A stretch of 5,754 bases of DNA from Spirochaetia bacterium UBA6919 (GTDB lineage Bacteria; Spirochaetota; UBA6919): positions 1 through 5,754 of the forward strand of contig DKAT01000111.1 in assembly GCA_002450905.1 (NCBI GenBank), in the 5' to 3' direction. Made by a program: the position numbers and the translations under genes. Of the stretch, positions 1 through 5,754 are shown in pieces. Positions within the stretch are counted from its first letter, which is position 1. The number at the start of each line of letters is the position of its first letter. The notes beneath the pieces are model-generated. The model was given only the letters and a program-made list of their open reading frames with translations, ran no database searches and had not been told where the DNA came from.

Positions 1-2
1 TA

Positions 3-1466
3 TTATATTTTAAGAATATAATAGCCAATATGTGGGAAAATACCAATTAATAACGTAATAACTAATGATATTATATTAATTAATAGATAATTCCACTTTA
101 CTGATTGTCGTTCATAAACTCTCTTCTCTTCTTTCAAGTATAGATAAACTACTATTTTAAGATAATAATATACTGATACAATGGCAGTAAGGATTCCAAT
201 AATAGATAATCCATACAATAATAACGACTGTGATTGGATAGCAGATTTGAATATAAAGAATTTTCCCATAAATCCTGCAGTTGAGGGAATTCCAGCCAAT
301 GAAAAGAAAAATACCACCATACACAGACCCAATAATCGATTCTTATATCCCAAACCTCTGATATCATCGAATGTTTCGAGATCTTTACCATCGGATCCCC
401 CTCCAATAAGTACAGAGAATGCTCCAATATTCATTAATGCGTAGGCTAATAAATAAAATAAAATAGGAGATATATCCATATTATTGGGTGAAGTTACTTT
501 TGAAGCAATAATTCCCAGTAAAATATAACCTGTATGGGCAATCCCTGAATAAGCCAATAAACGTTTGATATTATCCTGAATGAGAGCCATGAAATTCCCT
601 ACTATCATTGTTAGAACTGTAATGATACTTAAAATATTAACCAATGTTTGGGTTTCTATAACCTGAAAAATTGTAATTAACCCTCTAATCAGTATAGCAA
701 AGGCAGCTGTTTTAACTCCCGTTGCCATAAATGCTGTCACAGACATAGGGGCACCTTCATATACATCTGGAACCCATTGTTGAAATGGAACTGCACCAAT
801 TTTAAATAAAAATCCAATTAAAATAAAGAGTAATCCAGTACTACCAAGGGTAACAGTATATTCTGAAGAATGATTTAAAAGAATTTTACTAATCTTCCCA
901 AAATGCATTTCCCCTGTGGCACCATAAATAAAAGCAATTCCTAGGAGTAGAAACGCTGAAGCGAAGGCTCCAAGTATTAAATATTTAACAGCAGATTCAT
1001 TGCTACGAAGGTTTTCCCTGTGTAGCCCTGCCAAAACATACACTGCTATAGACATGACTTCCAGGCTGATGAAGAATGTCATCATGTCATTAGAAAGGGA
1101 TAAACTAATCATACCCGCACTGGCAAATAATATGAGGCTGTAGTATTCCCCAATATTTTTATATTTCTTAGTAATGTAGTGAAATGAAACAAAAATTACA
1201 AGAATTGCTACAATGGAGATGATTAGTGAGAAAGCCATTCCCATATTATCTACTATATAAGATCCACCAAAATACTCTGTAGCATTTGTTTTCATACCGC
1301 ATATTAAATAATACATACTAAAGATCAATCCTGCTACAGAAAGAATAAGGGATATCAAGTTCTTAAAATGTTTATCTATAAAAGCTTCAACTAAAAGAAT
1401 AATTAAGGCTGTCCCTGTCAAAATTAGAATTGGTAATATAGCAAATATCGATTCAAAATAATTCAT
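3..1466 (-). CDS. nuoN: NADH-quinone oxidoreductase subunit N (NuoN), complete
   Basis: Encodes a 487-residue antiporter-like membrane subunit of complex I, which sits in the membrane arm next to NuoK and carries one of the proton-pumping channels. The family is normally about 480-500 residues with 14 membrane helices, and this hydrophobic protein fits that. Conserved charged residues are visible: Glu136 in the SLEVMS motif (TM5 glutamate), Lys161 in VKYLILGAF, Lys222 in FKIGAVPFQQW, Lys252 in GVKTAAF, His311 in SGIAHTGY and Lys402 in GFMGKFF. These match E. coli Glu133, Lys158, Lys217, Lys247 and Lys395 with small offsets (equivalences from memory). The WVPDVYEGAP motif (231-240) is the N-subunit version of the antiporter signature and separates it from NuoM and NuoL. 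The ATG at 1466 shares its A with the last base of the nuoM TAA stop (TAATG), so translation is probably coupled; the next in-frame ATG would remove most of the first helices. The TAA stop is at 3-5, so the gene is complete. Confidence 0.97.
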   Translation of the reverse strand: MNYFESIFAILPILILTGTALIILLVEAFIDKHFKNLISLILSVAGLIFSMYYLICGMKTNATEYFGGSYIVDNMGMAFSLIISIVAILVIFVSFHYITKKYKNIGEYYSLILFASAGMISLSLSNDMMTFFISLEVMSIAVYVLAGLHRENLRSNESAVKYLILGAFASAFLLLGIAFIYGATGEMHFGKISKILLNHSSEYTVTLGSTGLLFILIGFLFKIGAVPFQQWVPDVYEGAPMSVTAFMATGVKTAAFAILIRGLITIFQVIETQTLVNILSIITVLTMIVGNFMALIQDNIKRLLAYSGIAHTGYILLGIIASKVTSPNNMDISPILFYLLAYALMNIGAFSVLIGGGSDGKDLETFDDIRGLGYKNRLLGLCMVVFFFSLAGIPSTAGFMGKFFIFKSAIQSQSLLLYGLSIIGILTAIVSVYYYLKIVVYLYLKEEKRVYERQSVKWNYLLINIISLVITLLIGIFPHIGYYILKI

Positions 1467-3031
1467 TACATCCCACCCAATTGAATATTAGGAATCATCT
1501 TAAAAAACTCACCCATTGAAACATCAATCTTACTTAAAAAATAATTTGGAATTACACCCATTATAACCATTAAAATCACCAAGGGAACCATAACAATAAT
1601 CTCTCTTATGGACATATCCTTTAAAGAAAGGTTCTTGGGATTGGTACACTCACCAAAAAACACCCTCTGGTAAAGTATTAGCATATACACTGCCCCTAAT
1701 ATAACCCCGCTGGCACCAATCACTCCATAGATCCAATTTGCCTTGAAAGTACCAAGTAAAATAAGAAACTCTCCTACAAAACCATTCAAACCAGGTAATC
1801 CAATAGAAGATAATGTGGTAATCATAAATACAACAGCATATATTGGCATAACCTTAGCAAGTCCACCATATTCCTTCATTTCTTTGGTATGTCTCCTCTC
1901 ATAAATCATTCCAACCAATAAAAATAGTGCACCTGTACTGATACCATGATTAATCATTTGGTAAATAGCTCCTTGAACCCCTTGATACATGAATATAGCT
2001 TCACTTGAACCTGGTAATCTATTTAAAACAGCAAATAAACCAAGCATGACAAACCCAAGATGGCTCACAGAGGAATAAGCTATTAATTTTTTGATATCAG
2101 TCTGTGCTAAAGCCATAAATGCCCCATAAACAATTCCAATTAACGATAATATCGATATCACAGGCGCAAAATCTATACTGGCTTCAGGAAAAAATGGTAT
2201 AGCAAATCGAATAAATCCATAGGTTCCCATTTTTAAAAGAACACTGGCTAGGATGACTGAACCAGCCGTCGGTGCCTGGACGTGGGCATCAGGTAACCAC
2301 GTATGGAAGGGGAATAAAGGAACTTTTATTGCAAACGATAACGCAAATACTAAAAATAAAATGTGTTCAACATGCAAATTAATTCCAAATATATTAAAAA
2401 CATCTGATGATAATAAATTCACATTTCGATAGATTACATCCAGATCAAAACTACCTACTTTCATGTAAATATATAATATTCCTAAAAACATCAGTAAACT
2501 TCCCACCATTGTATAGATGAAGAACTTTACAGAAGCATATATCTTATTCTCACTCCCCCAGATACCAATGAGAAAGTACATAGGAACAAGCATCACTTCC
2601 CAGAAAATATAAAATAGCAAAAGATCCCAAGCTACAAAAGCACCTAACATCCCAGTCTCAATAAGAAGTACTGTAATAACAAACTCTTTAATCCTTATTT
2701 GAATGGAGTTCCATGAAGCCAATAAAATAATCGGAGTTACAAATGTAGTTAAGATAAAGAGTAATATACTAATCCCATCCAATTTCAAATGATAAGAAGT
2801 ATTTAACATATTAGGGTCAATCCAAATTACTTTCTCTTCAAAACCGCCTTTGAATGAAGTAAATAGAGGTATCGACAATATAAATGTTAATAAGGCAAAG
2901 GATAGTCCAATTACTTTAATCAATTTATCCCGACTGGATGGAATAAATTCCCTATTTGAAGGAAAGAACATTAGCAGGATACCACCAATCAACGGTAGAA
3001 ATAAAACAATACTTATTAAAGAATTACCCAT
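1466..3031 (-). CDS. nuoM: NADH-quinone oxidoreductase subunit M (NuoM), complete
   Basis: Encodes a 521-residue antiporter-like subunit of complex I, placed between NuoN and NuoL in the membrane arm and carrying a proton channel. The length is slightly above the usual roughly 490-510. The proton-transporting MrpD/NuoM domain spans about residues 125-430. Visible key residues are Glu145 in FWEVMLVPMYFLIG, Lys236 in AIKVPLFPFHTWLPDAH (with His243), Lys267 in LLKMGTYGF, His324 in SSVSHLGFVMLG, His362 in INHGISTGALF and Glu421 in GFVGEFLIL. They correspond to E. coli Glu144, Lys234, Lys265, His322, His348 and Glu407 (from memory). Glu421 in place of the lysine found in NuoL and NuoN is diagnostic for subunit M. 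The stretch between His324 and His362 is about 12 residues longer than in E. coli. The ATG at 3031 follows the nuoL stop by 10 bases, with an AGGA Shine-Dalgarno 8 bases upstream. The TAA stop overlaps the nuoN start by one base. Confidence 0.98.
   Translation of the reverse strand: MGNSLISIVLFLPLIGGILLMFFPSNREFIPSSRDKLIKVIGLSFALLTFILSIPLFTSFKGGFEEKVIWIDPNMLNTSYHLKLDGISILLFILTTFVTPIILLASWNSIQIRIKEFVITVLLIETGMLGAFVAWDLLLFYIFWEVMLVPMYFLIGIWGSENKIYASVKFFIYTMVGSLLMFLGILYIYMKVGSFDLDVIYRNVNLLSSDVFNIFGINLHVEHILFLVFALSFAIKVPLFPFHTWLPDAHVQAPTAGSVILASVLLKMGTYGFIRFAIPFFPEASIDFAPVISILSLIGIVYGAFMALAQTDIKKLIAYSSVSHLGFVMLGLFAVLNRLPGSSEAIFMYQGVQGAIYQMINHGISTGALFLLVGMIYERRHTKEMKEYGGLAKVMPIYAVVFMITTLSSIGLPGLNGFVGEFLILLGTFKANWIYGVIGASGVILGAVYMLILYQRVFFGECTNPKNLSLKDMSIREIIVMVPLVILMVIMGVIPNYFLSKIDVSMGEFFKMIPNIQLGGM
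1471..1478 (-). promoter_or_regulatory. Weak, close G-rich ribosome binding site of nuoN
   Basis: GGGTGGGA at the end of nuoM (codons for Gly-Gly-Met) lies only 4 bases before the nuoN ATG. It is a poor Shine-Dalgarno match with short spacing. Together with the one-base TAATG stop-start overlap, this suggests that nuoN is translated mainly by termination-reinitiation from nuoM. Confidence 0.35.
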
Positions 3032-3039
3032 GTATCTAA

Positions 3040-3044
3040 TCCTA
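3040..3044 (-). promoter_or_regulatory. Shine-Dalgarno site of nuoM, overlapping nuoL stop
   Basis: TAGGA combines the nuoL stop codon TAG with an AGGA ribosome binding core. The core ends 8 bases before the nuoM ATG at 3031, a normal spacing, and so supports that start codon. Confidence 0.65.
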
Positions 3045-5000
3045 AATCACAACAAAATAGATTAATAAAAGAATAACGCCGATCAGAAATGTAAATGCAT
3101 AAGTATTTACACTTCCCGTCTGAAAATTCTGCCCAAAATACCCTGCTATCTGAGCTAATCGAGCCACTCCATTTACAATTCCTTCTATCATAAAAGAATC
3201 AATCCATCTCCACAATAGCTTTGATCCTTTCATAATGGGTTGTACAAAAATAAAATGATAAATCTCATCCGCATAATACTTATTATAGGATAATTTATGA
3301 AGTAATTTTCCAATTCCACTTCGACTAAATGTTTCAGGAAACGACCAATTCTTCCCGTACATCAATCCTGCAATAGCAGATACAATAATACCCAAAATTG
3401 TCGGCAATCCAATATGAGGAGACTCTACAGTATTCTGACCTGTAAAAACCTTTCCTAAAAATGTATGCAAGTTACTCTCACTCAGAGAAGCTAATCCAAT
3501 CAGCCCTCCAAAGATAGATAATAATGCCAAAACTACAAGTACCCCTGTCATAGTCCAGGATGGTTCATGCACATGGTGATAATCATCATCTGACATATTT
3601 GATTTACCCCAAAATGTCATCCCCATCAGTCTGAAACTATAGAAAGCTGTAAACATAGCAGCTAATATCCCTATCACCCAAAATATTTCCCCAGCAGATG
3701 CCATAATAGGTGAATGGAAGTGCTTTACTTTCTCTAAAATAAGATCTTTACTCATAAATCCAGACATATAAGGAAACACACCACTCAAAGCAAGCATCCC
3801 AACTAACATCGCTCCATGAGTTATTGGGAGACGTTTACACAGCTTACCCATTTTCGTCATCTCCTGTTCATGATGACAGGCAAGAATTACAGATCCAGAA
3901 GACAAGAACAACAAAGCCTTAAAGAACGCATGGGTCATCAAATGAAAGATCCCAACAGAAAAAGCCCCTACAGCCATCGCCATAAACATATATCCAAGTT
4001 GACTCACCGTGGAATAAGCTAGTACTTTCTTAATATCCGTCTGAGTTATCCCAATTGTCCCTGAATAAAGTGCAGTCACACCCCCAATAACCAAGATCAC
4101 CAGCATTGTAATCTCAGACAATGAAAACAAAAAATGTAATCTACCAATCATATATACACCAGCAGTAACCATTGTCGCGGCATGGATAAGTGCACTCACA
4201 GGAGTAGGACCAGCCATCGCATCAGGCAACCAGGTATAGAGTGGTATCTGTGCCGATTTCCCGGTAGCCCCAACAAAGAGACAAAGAGTGATAATCGTTA
4301 TCAATAAGCCAGAATCTTTACCTACAATTGGATTCAGTATTTCTGGAACAACAGGAATCCCATCTTTCAAAGCTCCCTGTATCCCTTCAAATGATATTGT
4401 TCCCAAATAACCAAATATTAAAAATATCCCTATCAGAAATCCAAAGTCCCCTACACGATTTACTATGAATGCCTTCTTCCCGGCGTCTGCATAATCTTCT
4501 TTCTTGTACCAGAAACCAATCAGCAAATAGGAACATAATCCAACTCCCTCCCATCCAAGAAAGAGAAGTAATAAATTGTCCCCCATAACAAGTACAAGCA
4601 TTGCAAAACAAAATAAATTAAGATAAGCAAAAAATTTATAAATACCCTCATCTTCCTTCATATAGCCAATTGAATAGAAATGAATCAGAAACCCTATACC
4701 ACTCACGATATTAATCATCACAGCCGACAACTGATCGATCTTAAATCCCAGGGCAACATTCAAATTACCTGATGAAATCCACGAACCCGACTGAAACACA
4801 ATAGCAGATCCGCTTTCAACGACCTTCCATAAAGCCATTAATGATATCACAAACGATATGAATATCGATACACAGCCCACAAAATAAATAGCCCCTCTGG
4901 GTAATTTCTTTCCAAGCAACCCATTAATTGCAAATCCGATAAGAGGTACAAGAGGAATTAAATAAATTACTTGATCAATATTTTTTATAAAATCAGGCAT
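3042..5000 (-). CDS. nuoL: NADH-quinone oxidoreductase subunit L (NuoL), complete
   Basis: Encodes the 652-residue distal antiporter-like subunit of complex I (family about 610-680). An N-terminal NADH-ubiquinone oxidoreductase chain 5 domain lies near residues 75-125 and the proton-transporting core at about 135-425. Key residues seen are Glu151 in GWEGVGLCSYLLIGFW, Asp185 in NRVGDFGF, Lys248 in GKSAQIPLYTWLPDAM, His273 in ALIHAATMV, Lys324 in TQTDIKKVLAYS, His353 and His357 in FHLMTHAFFKALLF, Lys361, and the Lys418-Asp419 pair in GFMSKDLIL. These match E. coli Glu144, Asp178, Lys229, His254, Lys305, His334, His338, Lys342, Lys399 and Asp400 (from memory). The C-terminal part (about 560-652) carries the NKYYADEIY motif, a long amphipathic stretch expected to be the lateral helix running along the membrane arm, and a last membrane helix at about 633-652; this tail separates NuoL from NuoM and NuoN. 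The ATG at 5000 lies 8 bases after the nuoK stop, and the stop is TAG. The loop between Asp185 and Lys248 is about 12 residues longer than in E. coli. Confidence 0.98.
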   Translation of the reverse strand: MPDFIKNIDQVIYLIPLVPLIGFAINGLLGKKLPRGAIYFVGCVSIFISFVISLMALWKVVESGSAIVFQSGSWISSGNLNVALGFKIDQLSAVMINIVSGIGFLIHFYSIGYMKEDEGIYKFFAYLNLFCFAMLVLVMGDNLLLLFLGWEGVGLCSYLLIGFWYKKEDYADAGKKAFIVNRVGDFGFLIGIFLIFGYLGTISFEGIQGALKDGIPVVPEILNPIVGKDSGLLITIITLCLFVGATGKSAQIPLYTWLPDAMAGPTPVSALIHAATMVTAGVYMIGRLHFLFSLSEITMLVILVIGGVTALYSGTIGITQTDIKKVLAYSTVSQLGYMFMAMAVGAFSVGIFHLMTHAFFKALLFLSSGSVILACHHEQEMTKMGKLCKRLPITHGAMLVGMLALSGVFPYMSGFMSKDLILEKVKHFHSPIMASAGEIFWVIGILAAMFTAFYSFRLMGMTFWGKSNMSDDDYHHVHEPSWTMTGVLVVLALLSIFGGLIGLASLSESNLHTFLGKVFTGQNTVESPHIGLPTILGIIVSAIAGLMYGKNWSFPETFSRSGIGKLLHKLSYNKYYADEIYHFIFVQPIMKGSKLLWRWIDSFMIEGIVNGVARLAQIAGYFGQNFQTGSVNTYAFTFLIGVILLLIYFVVI

Positions 5001-5008
5001 AACTTATT

Positions 5009-5329
5009 TTACCCCTTCATCTCTTTTAATAGATCACTATCCACATTCCTGCGATTTCTATATATCGTAACGAGAATAGCAAGCCCCACAGCCGCCTCAG
5101 CCGCAGCAACTGCAATTACCAGTAATACAAAGTACTGTCCAAGCTCCCTACCTTCCTGATAATACAAAAAATAATTAAATGAAAGGAAAATCAGATTGAC
5201 AGCATTAAACATAATTTCAAGAGACATCAATACCACAAGCAAATTACGACGTGTAATCACACCATATGCACCAATAGAAAACAAAATTAATCCAAGTATA
5301 ATACAATTATTTAGTGTGAAAAATGTCAT
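5009..5329 (-). CDS. nuoK: NADH-quinone oxidoreductase subunit K (NuoK), complete
   Basis: Encodes a 106-residue, three-helix membrane subunit (family about 95-110; homologous to ND4L and MrpC) that lies between NuoJ and NuoN and contributes two buried glutamates to the proton path. Helix 1 is about residues 8-25, helix 2 about 30-53 and helix 3 about 64-90. Glu38 in LMSLEIMFNAVNL and Glu78 in VAAAEAAVGLAI match E. coli Glu36 and Glu72 (from memory), and the Arg27-Arg28 pair in ITRRNLL is also conserved. The loop between helices 2 and 3 (FLYYQEGRELGQ) makes the spacing between the two glutamates 40 rather than 36. The C-terminal SDLLKEMKG resembles the E. coli tail DSVSEMRG. The ATG at 5329 overlaps the nuoJ stop as ATGA and has an AGGAGG site 11 bases upstream. 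The next gene, nuoL, starts 8 bases after the TAA stop. Confidence 0.98.
   Translation of the reverse strand: MTFFTLNNCIILGLILFSIGAYGVITRRNLLVVLMSLEIMFNAVNLIFLSFNYFLYYQEGRELGQYFVLLVIAVAAAEAAVGLAILVTIYRNRRNVDSDLLKEMKG
5012..5017 (-). promoter_or_regulatory. Probable Shine-Dalgarno site of nuoL
   Basis: AAGGGG lies in the last two sense codons of nuoK (Lys-Gly), immediately before its TAA stop and 11 bases before the nuoL ATG at 5000. The match is imperfect and the spacing is long, so initiation of nuoL may depend partly on ribosomes finishing nuoK. Confidence 0.5.
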
Positions 5330-5754
5330 TTCTCTGATCTCCTCCTGAAACCCAATACCATTGCTCCAAGTATTGCTACCATAATTAAAATAGAAGACAA
5401 TTCAAAAGATATAATTTGTAAGCTATTCAAAGAATTCATCATAGACACCTGAACATTCTTATCAGACTTACCGAAAATAAGTTCGCCAATTTTTTTAGCC
5501 GAGCCAAACTCCTCAGCCTCTTTAGGAGAGGAAAACTTCTTTGCTATTATTTTTTCATCAGGTTGATAAATAGTTTTAGGGAGAACCTTGGATACGAGAA
5601 CAGGCATCATCACAAGAAAAATCCCCACTACAATTAGGGATAAAAACTTATACATTCTGCTTTTCTCAAACTGATACTCCTCTTTCCTAAGATCAATCAT
5701 CATAATCACAAAGGTGAAGAGTACCATAATTGCACCAGCATACACCAAAATCTG
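5326..5754 (-). CDS. nuoJ: NADH-quinone oxidoreductase subunit J (NuoJ), 5' end outside window
   Basis: This is the C-terminal 142 residues of NuoJ (homologue of mitochondrial ND6), a five-helix complex I membrane subunit located between NuoH and NuoK. The reading frame is open to the window edge and begins inside the conserved helix 3 motif (Q-I-LVYAGAIMVLFTFVIMM), where ND6-type subunits have a pi-bulge involved in coupling. Comparison with E. coli NuoJ (184 residues, motif near residue 59) suggests that about 55 N-terminal residues lie beyond position 5754. A start at the TTG at 5748 is therefore not real. Helix 4 is visible at residues 37-58 of the fragment and helix 5 at about 113-136 (SFELSSILIMVAILGAM, the usual FELAS-type motif), followed by a basic tail FRRRSEK. 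The loop between them is long and charged, with about 16 extra residues just before helix 5. The TGA stop overlaps the nuoK start by 4 bases (ATGA). Confidence 0.95.
   Translation of the reverse strand, partial: QILVYAGAIMVLFTFVIMMIDLRKEEYQFEKSRMYKFLSLIVVGIFLVMMPVLVSKVLPKTIYQPDEKIIAKKFSSPKEAEEFGSAKKIGELIFGKSDKNVQVSMMNSLNSLQIISFELSSILIMVAILGAMVLGFRRRSEK
5341..5346 (-). promoter_or_regulatory. Shine-Dalgarno site of nuoK
   Basis: A full AGGAGG (plus strand CCTCCT) lies inside the last codons of nuoJ, 11 bases before the nuoK ATG. The purine run continues as AGGAGGAGA, so a shifted GGAG pairing would give shorter spacing. It is the strongest ribosome binding site in the window and supports the ATG at 5329 as the start, even though the ATGA overlap would already allow reinitiation. 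Confidence 0.75.

Noticed and set aside
1..2. Terminator or downstream gene after nuoN
   Set aside because: Only two bases remain after the nuoN stop codon, so nothing can be judged.
181..444. Plus-strand ORF of 87 codons inside nuoN
   Set aside because: Antisense to a strongly conserved gene, with no recognisable domain or ribosome site; the same reasoning removes the plus-strand ORFs at 2850-3065, 3816-4022 and 4971-5159.
3564..3590. Asp/His-rich patch in NuoL (DDDYHHVHEP, residues 471-480) as a possible metal site
   Set aside because: An acidic/His-containing segment ending in HE-P-W is common at this place in NuoL proteins, just before a membrane helix, and no metal site is known there.
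4387..4611. Minus-strand ORF of 74 codons within nuoL
   Set aside because: Out-of-frame shadow of the conserved Glu151-Asp185 region of NuoL; its Trp- and Cys-rich composition is what a shifted frame of this sequence produces. The ORF at 152-427 inside nuoN is rejected for the same reason.
1466..5329. Mrp-type Na+/H+ antiporter operon instead of complex I
   Set aside because: NuoK, NuoL and NuoM are homologous to Mrp subunits, but the J-K-L-M-N order, the NuoL lateral-helix tail, a separate NuoJ of the complex I type and the Glu421 of NuoM all point to complex I.
5746..5748. TTG as a possible start codon giving a 140-residue NuoJ
   Set aside because: The frame stays open to the window edge and the residues around it belong to the conserved helix 3 motif of NuoJ (VYAGAIMVLF). 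The real start must lie beyond 5754.
1..5754. An undescribed system, mobile element, CRISPR array or RNA gene
   Set aside because: Known complex I genes fill the window with gaps of at most 10 bases, and I saw no direct or inverted repeat pattern beyond chance AT-rich runs.

Overview
The window holds the distal part of a bacterial respiratory complex I (NADH:quinone oxidoreductase, NDH-1) operon, entirely on the minus strand. Read in transcription order (right to left) it contains the 3' part of nuoJ, then complete nuoK, nuoL, nuoM and nuoN. These five genes encode most of the membrane arm, including the three large antiporter-like subunits NuoL, NuoM and NuoN. No other gene is supported: all remaining ORFs are antisense or out-of-frame shadows of these five.

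Layout: nuoJ (5326-5754, 5' end outside the window) overlaps nuoK (5009-5329) by 4 bases (ATGA). nuoK is followed after 8 bases by nuoL (3042-5000), then after 10 bases by nuoM (1466-3031). nuoM overlaps nuoN (3-1466) by one base (TAATG). There is no intergenic stretch longer than 10 bases, and no internal promoter, terminator, RNA gene, repeat, CRISPR array or mobile element was seen. The operon promoter and the peripheral-arm genes, if present, would lie to the right of the window. Anything after nuoN lies to the left, since only two bases remain after its stop codon.

How the genes work together: NuoJ and NuoK form the membrane-embedded link between the quinone-binding end and the antiporter-like subunits. 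Together with NuoN, NuoM and NuoL they provide a chain of buried charged residues (Glu, Lys, His) that couples quinone reduction to proton translocation. All the key charged residues that I could place are present, so the encoded complex looks functional.

Organism: the DNA is AT-rich (single lines counted by hand range from about 20 to 53 % G+C), uses Shine-Dalgarno sequences and has the canonical J-K-L-M-N order. This fits a low-GC, respiring, Gram-negative-type bacterium. A spirochaete of the Leptospira group is my best guess, but it is a weak one that rests on general impression and not on a diagnostic marker. I do not see an undescribed system here. The only points worth a second look are short lineage-specific loop extensions in NuoJ, NuoL, NuoM and NuoK.
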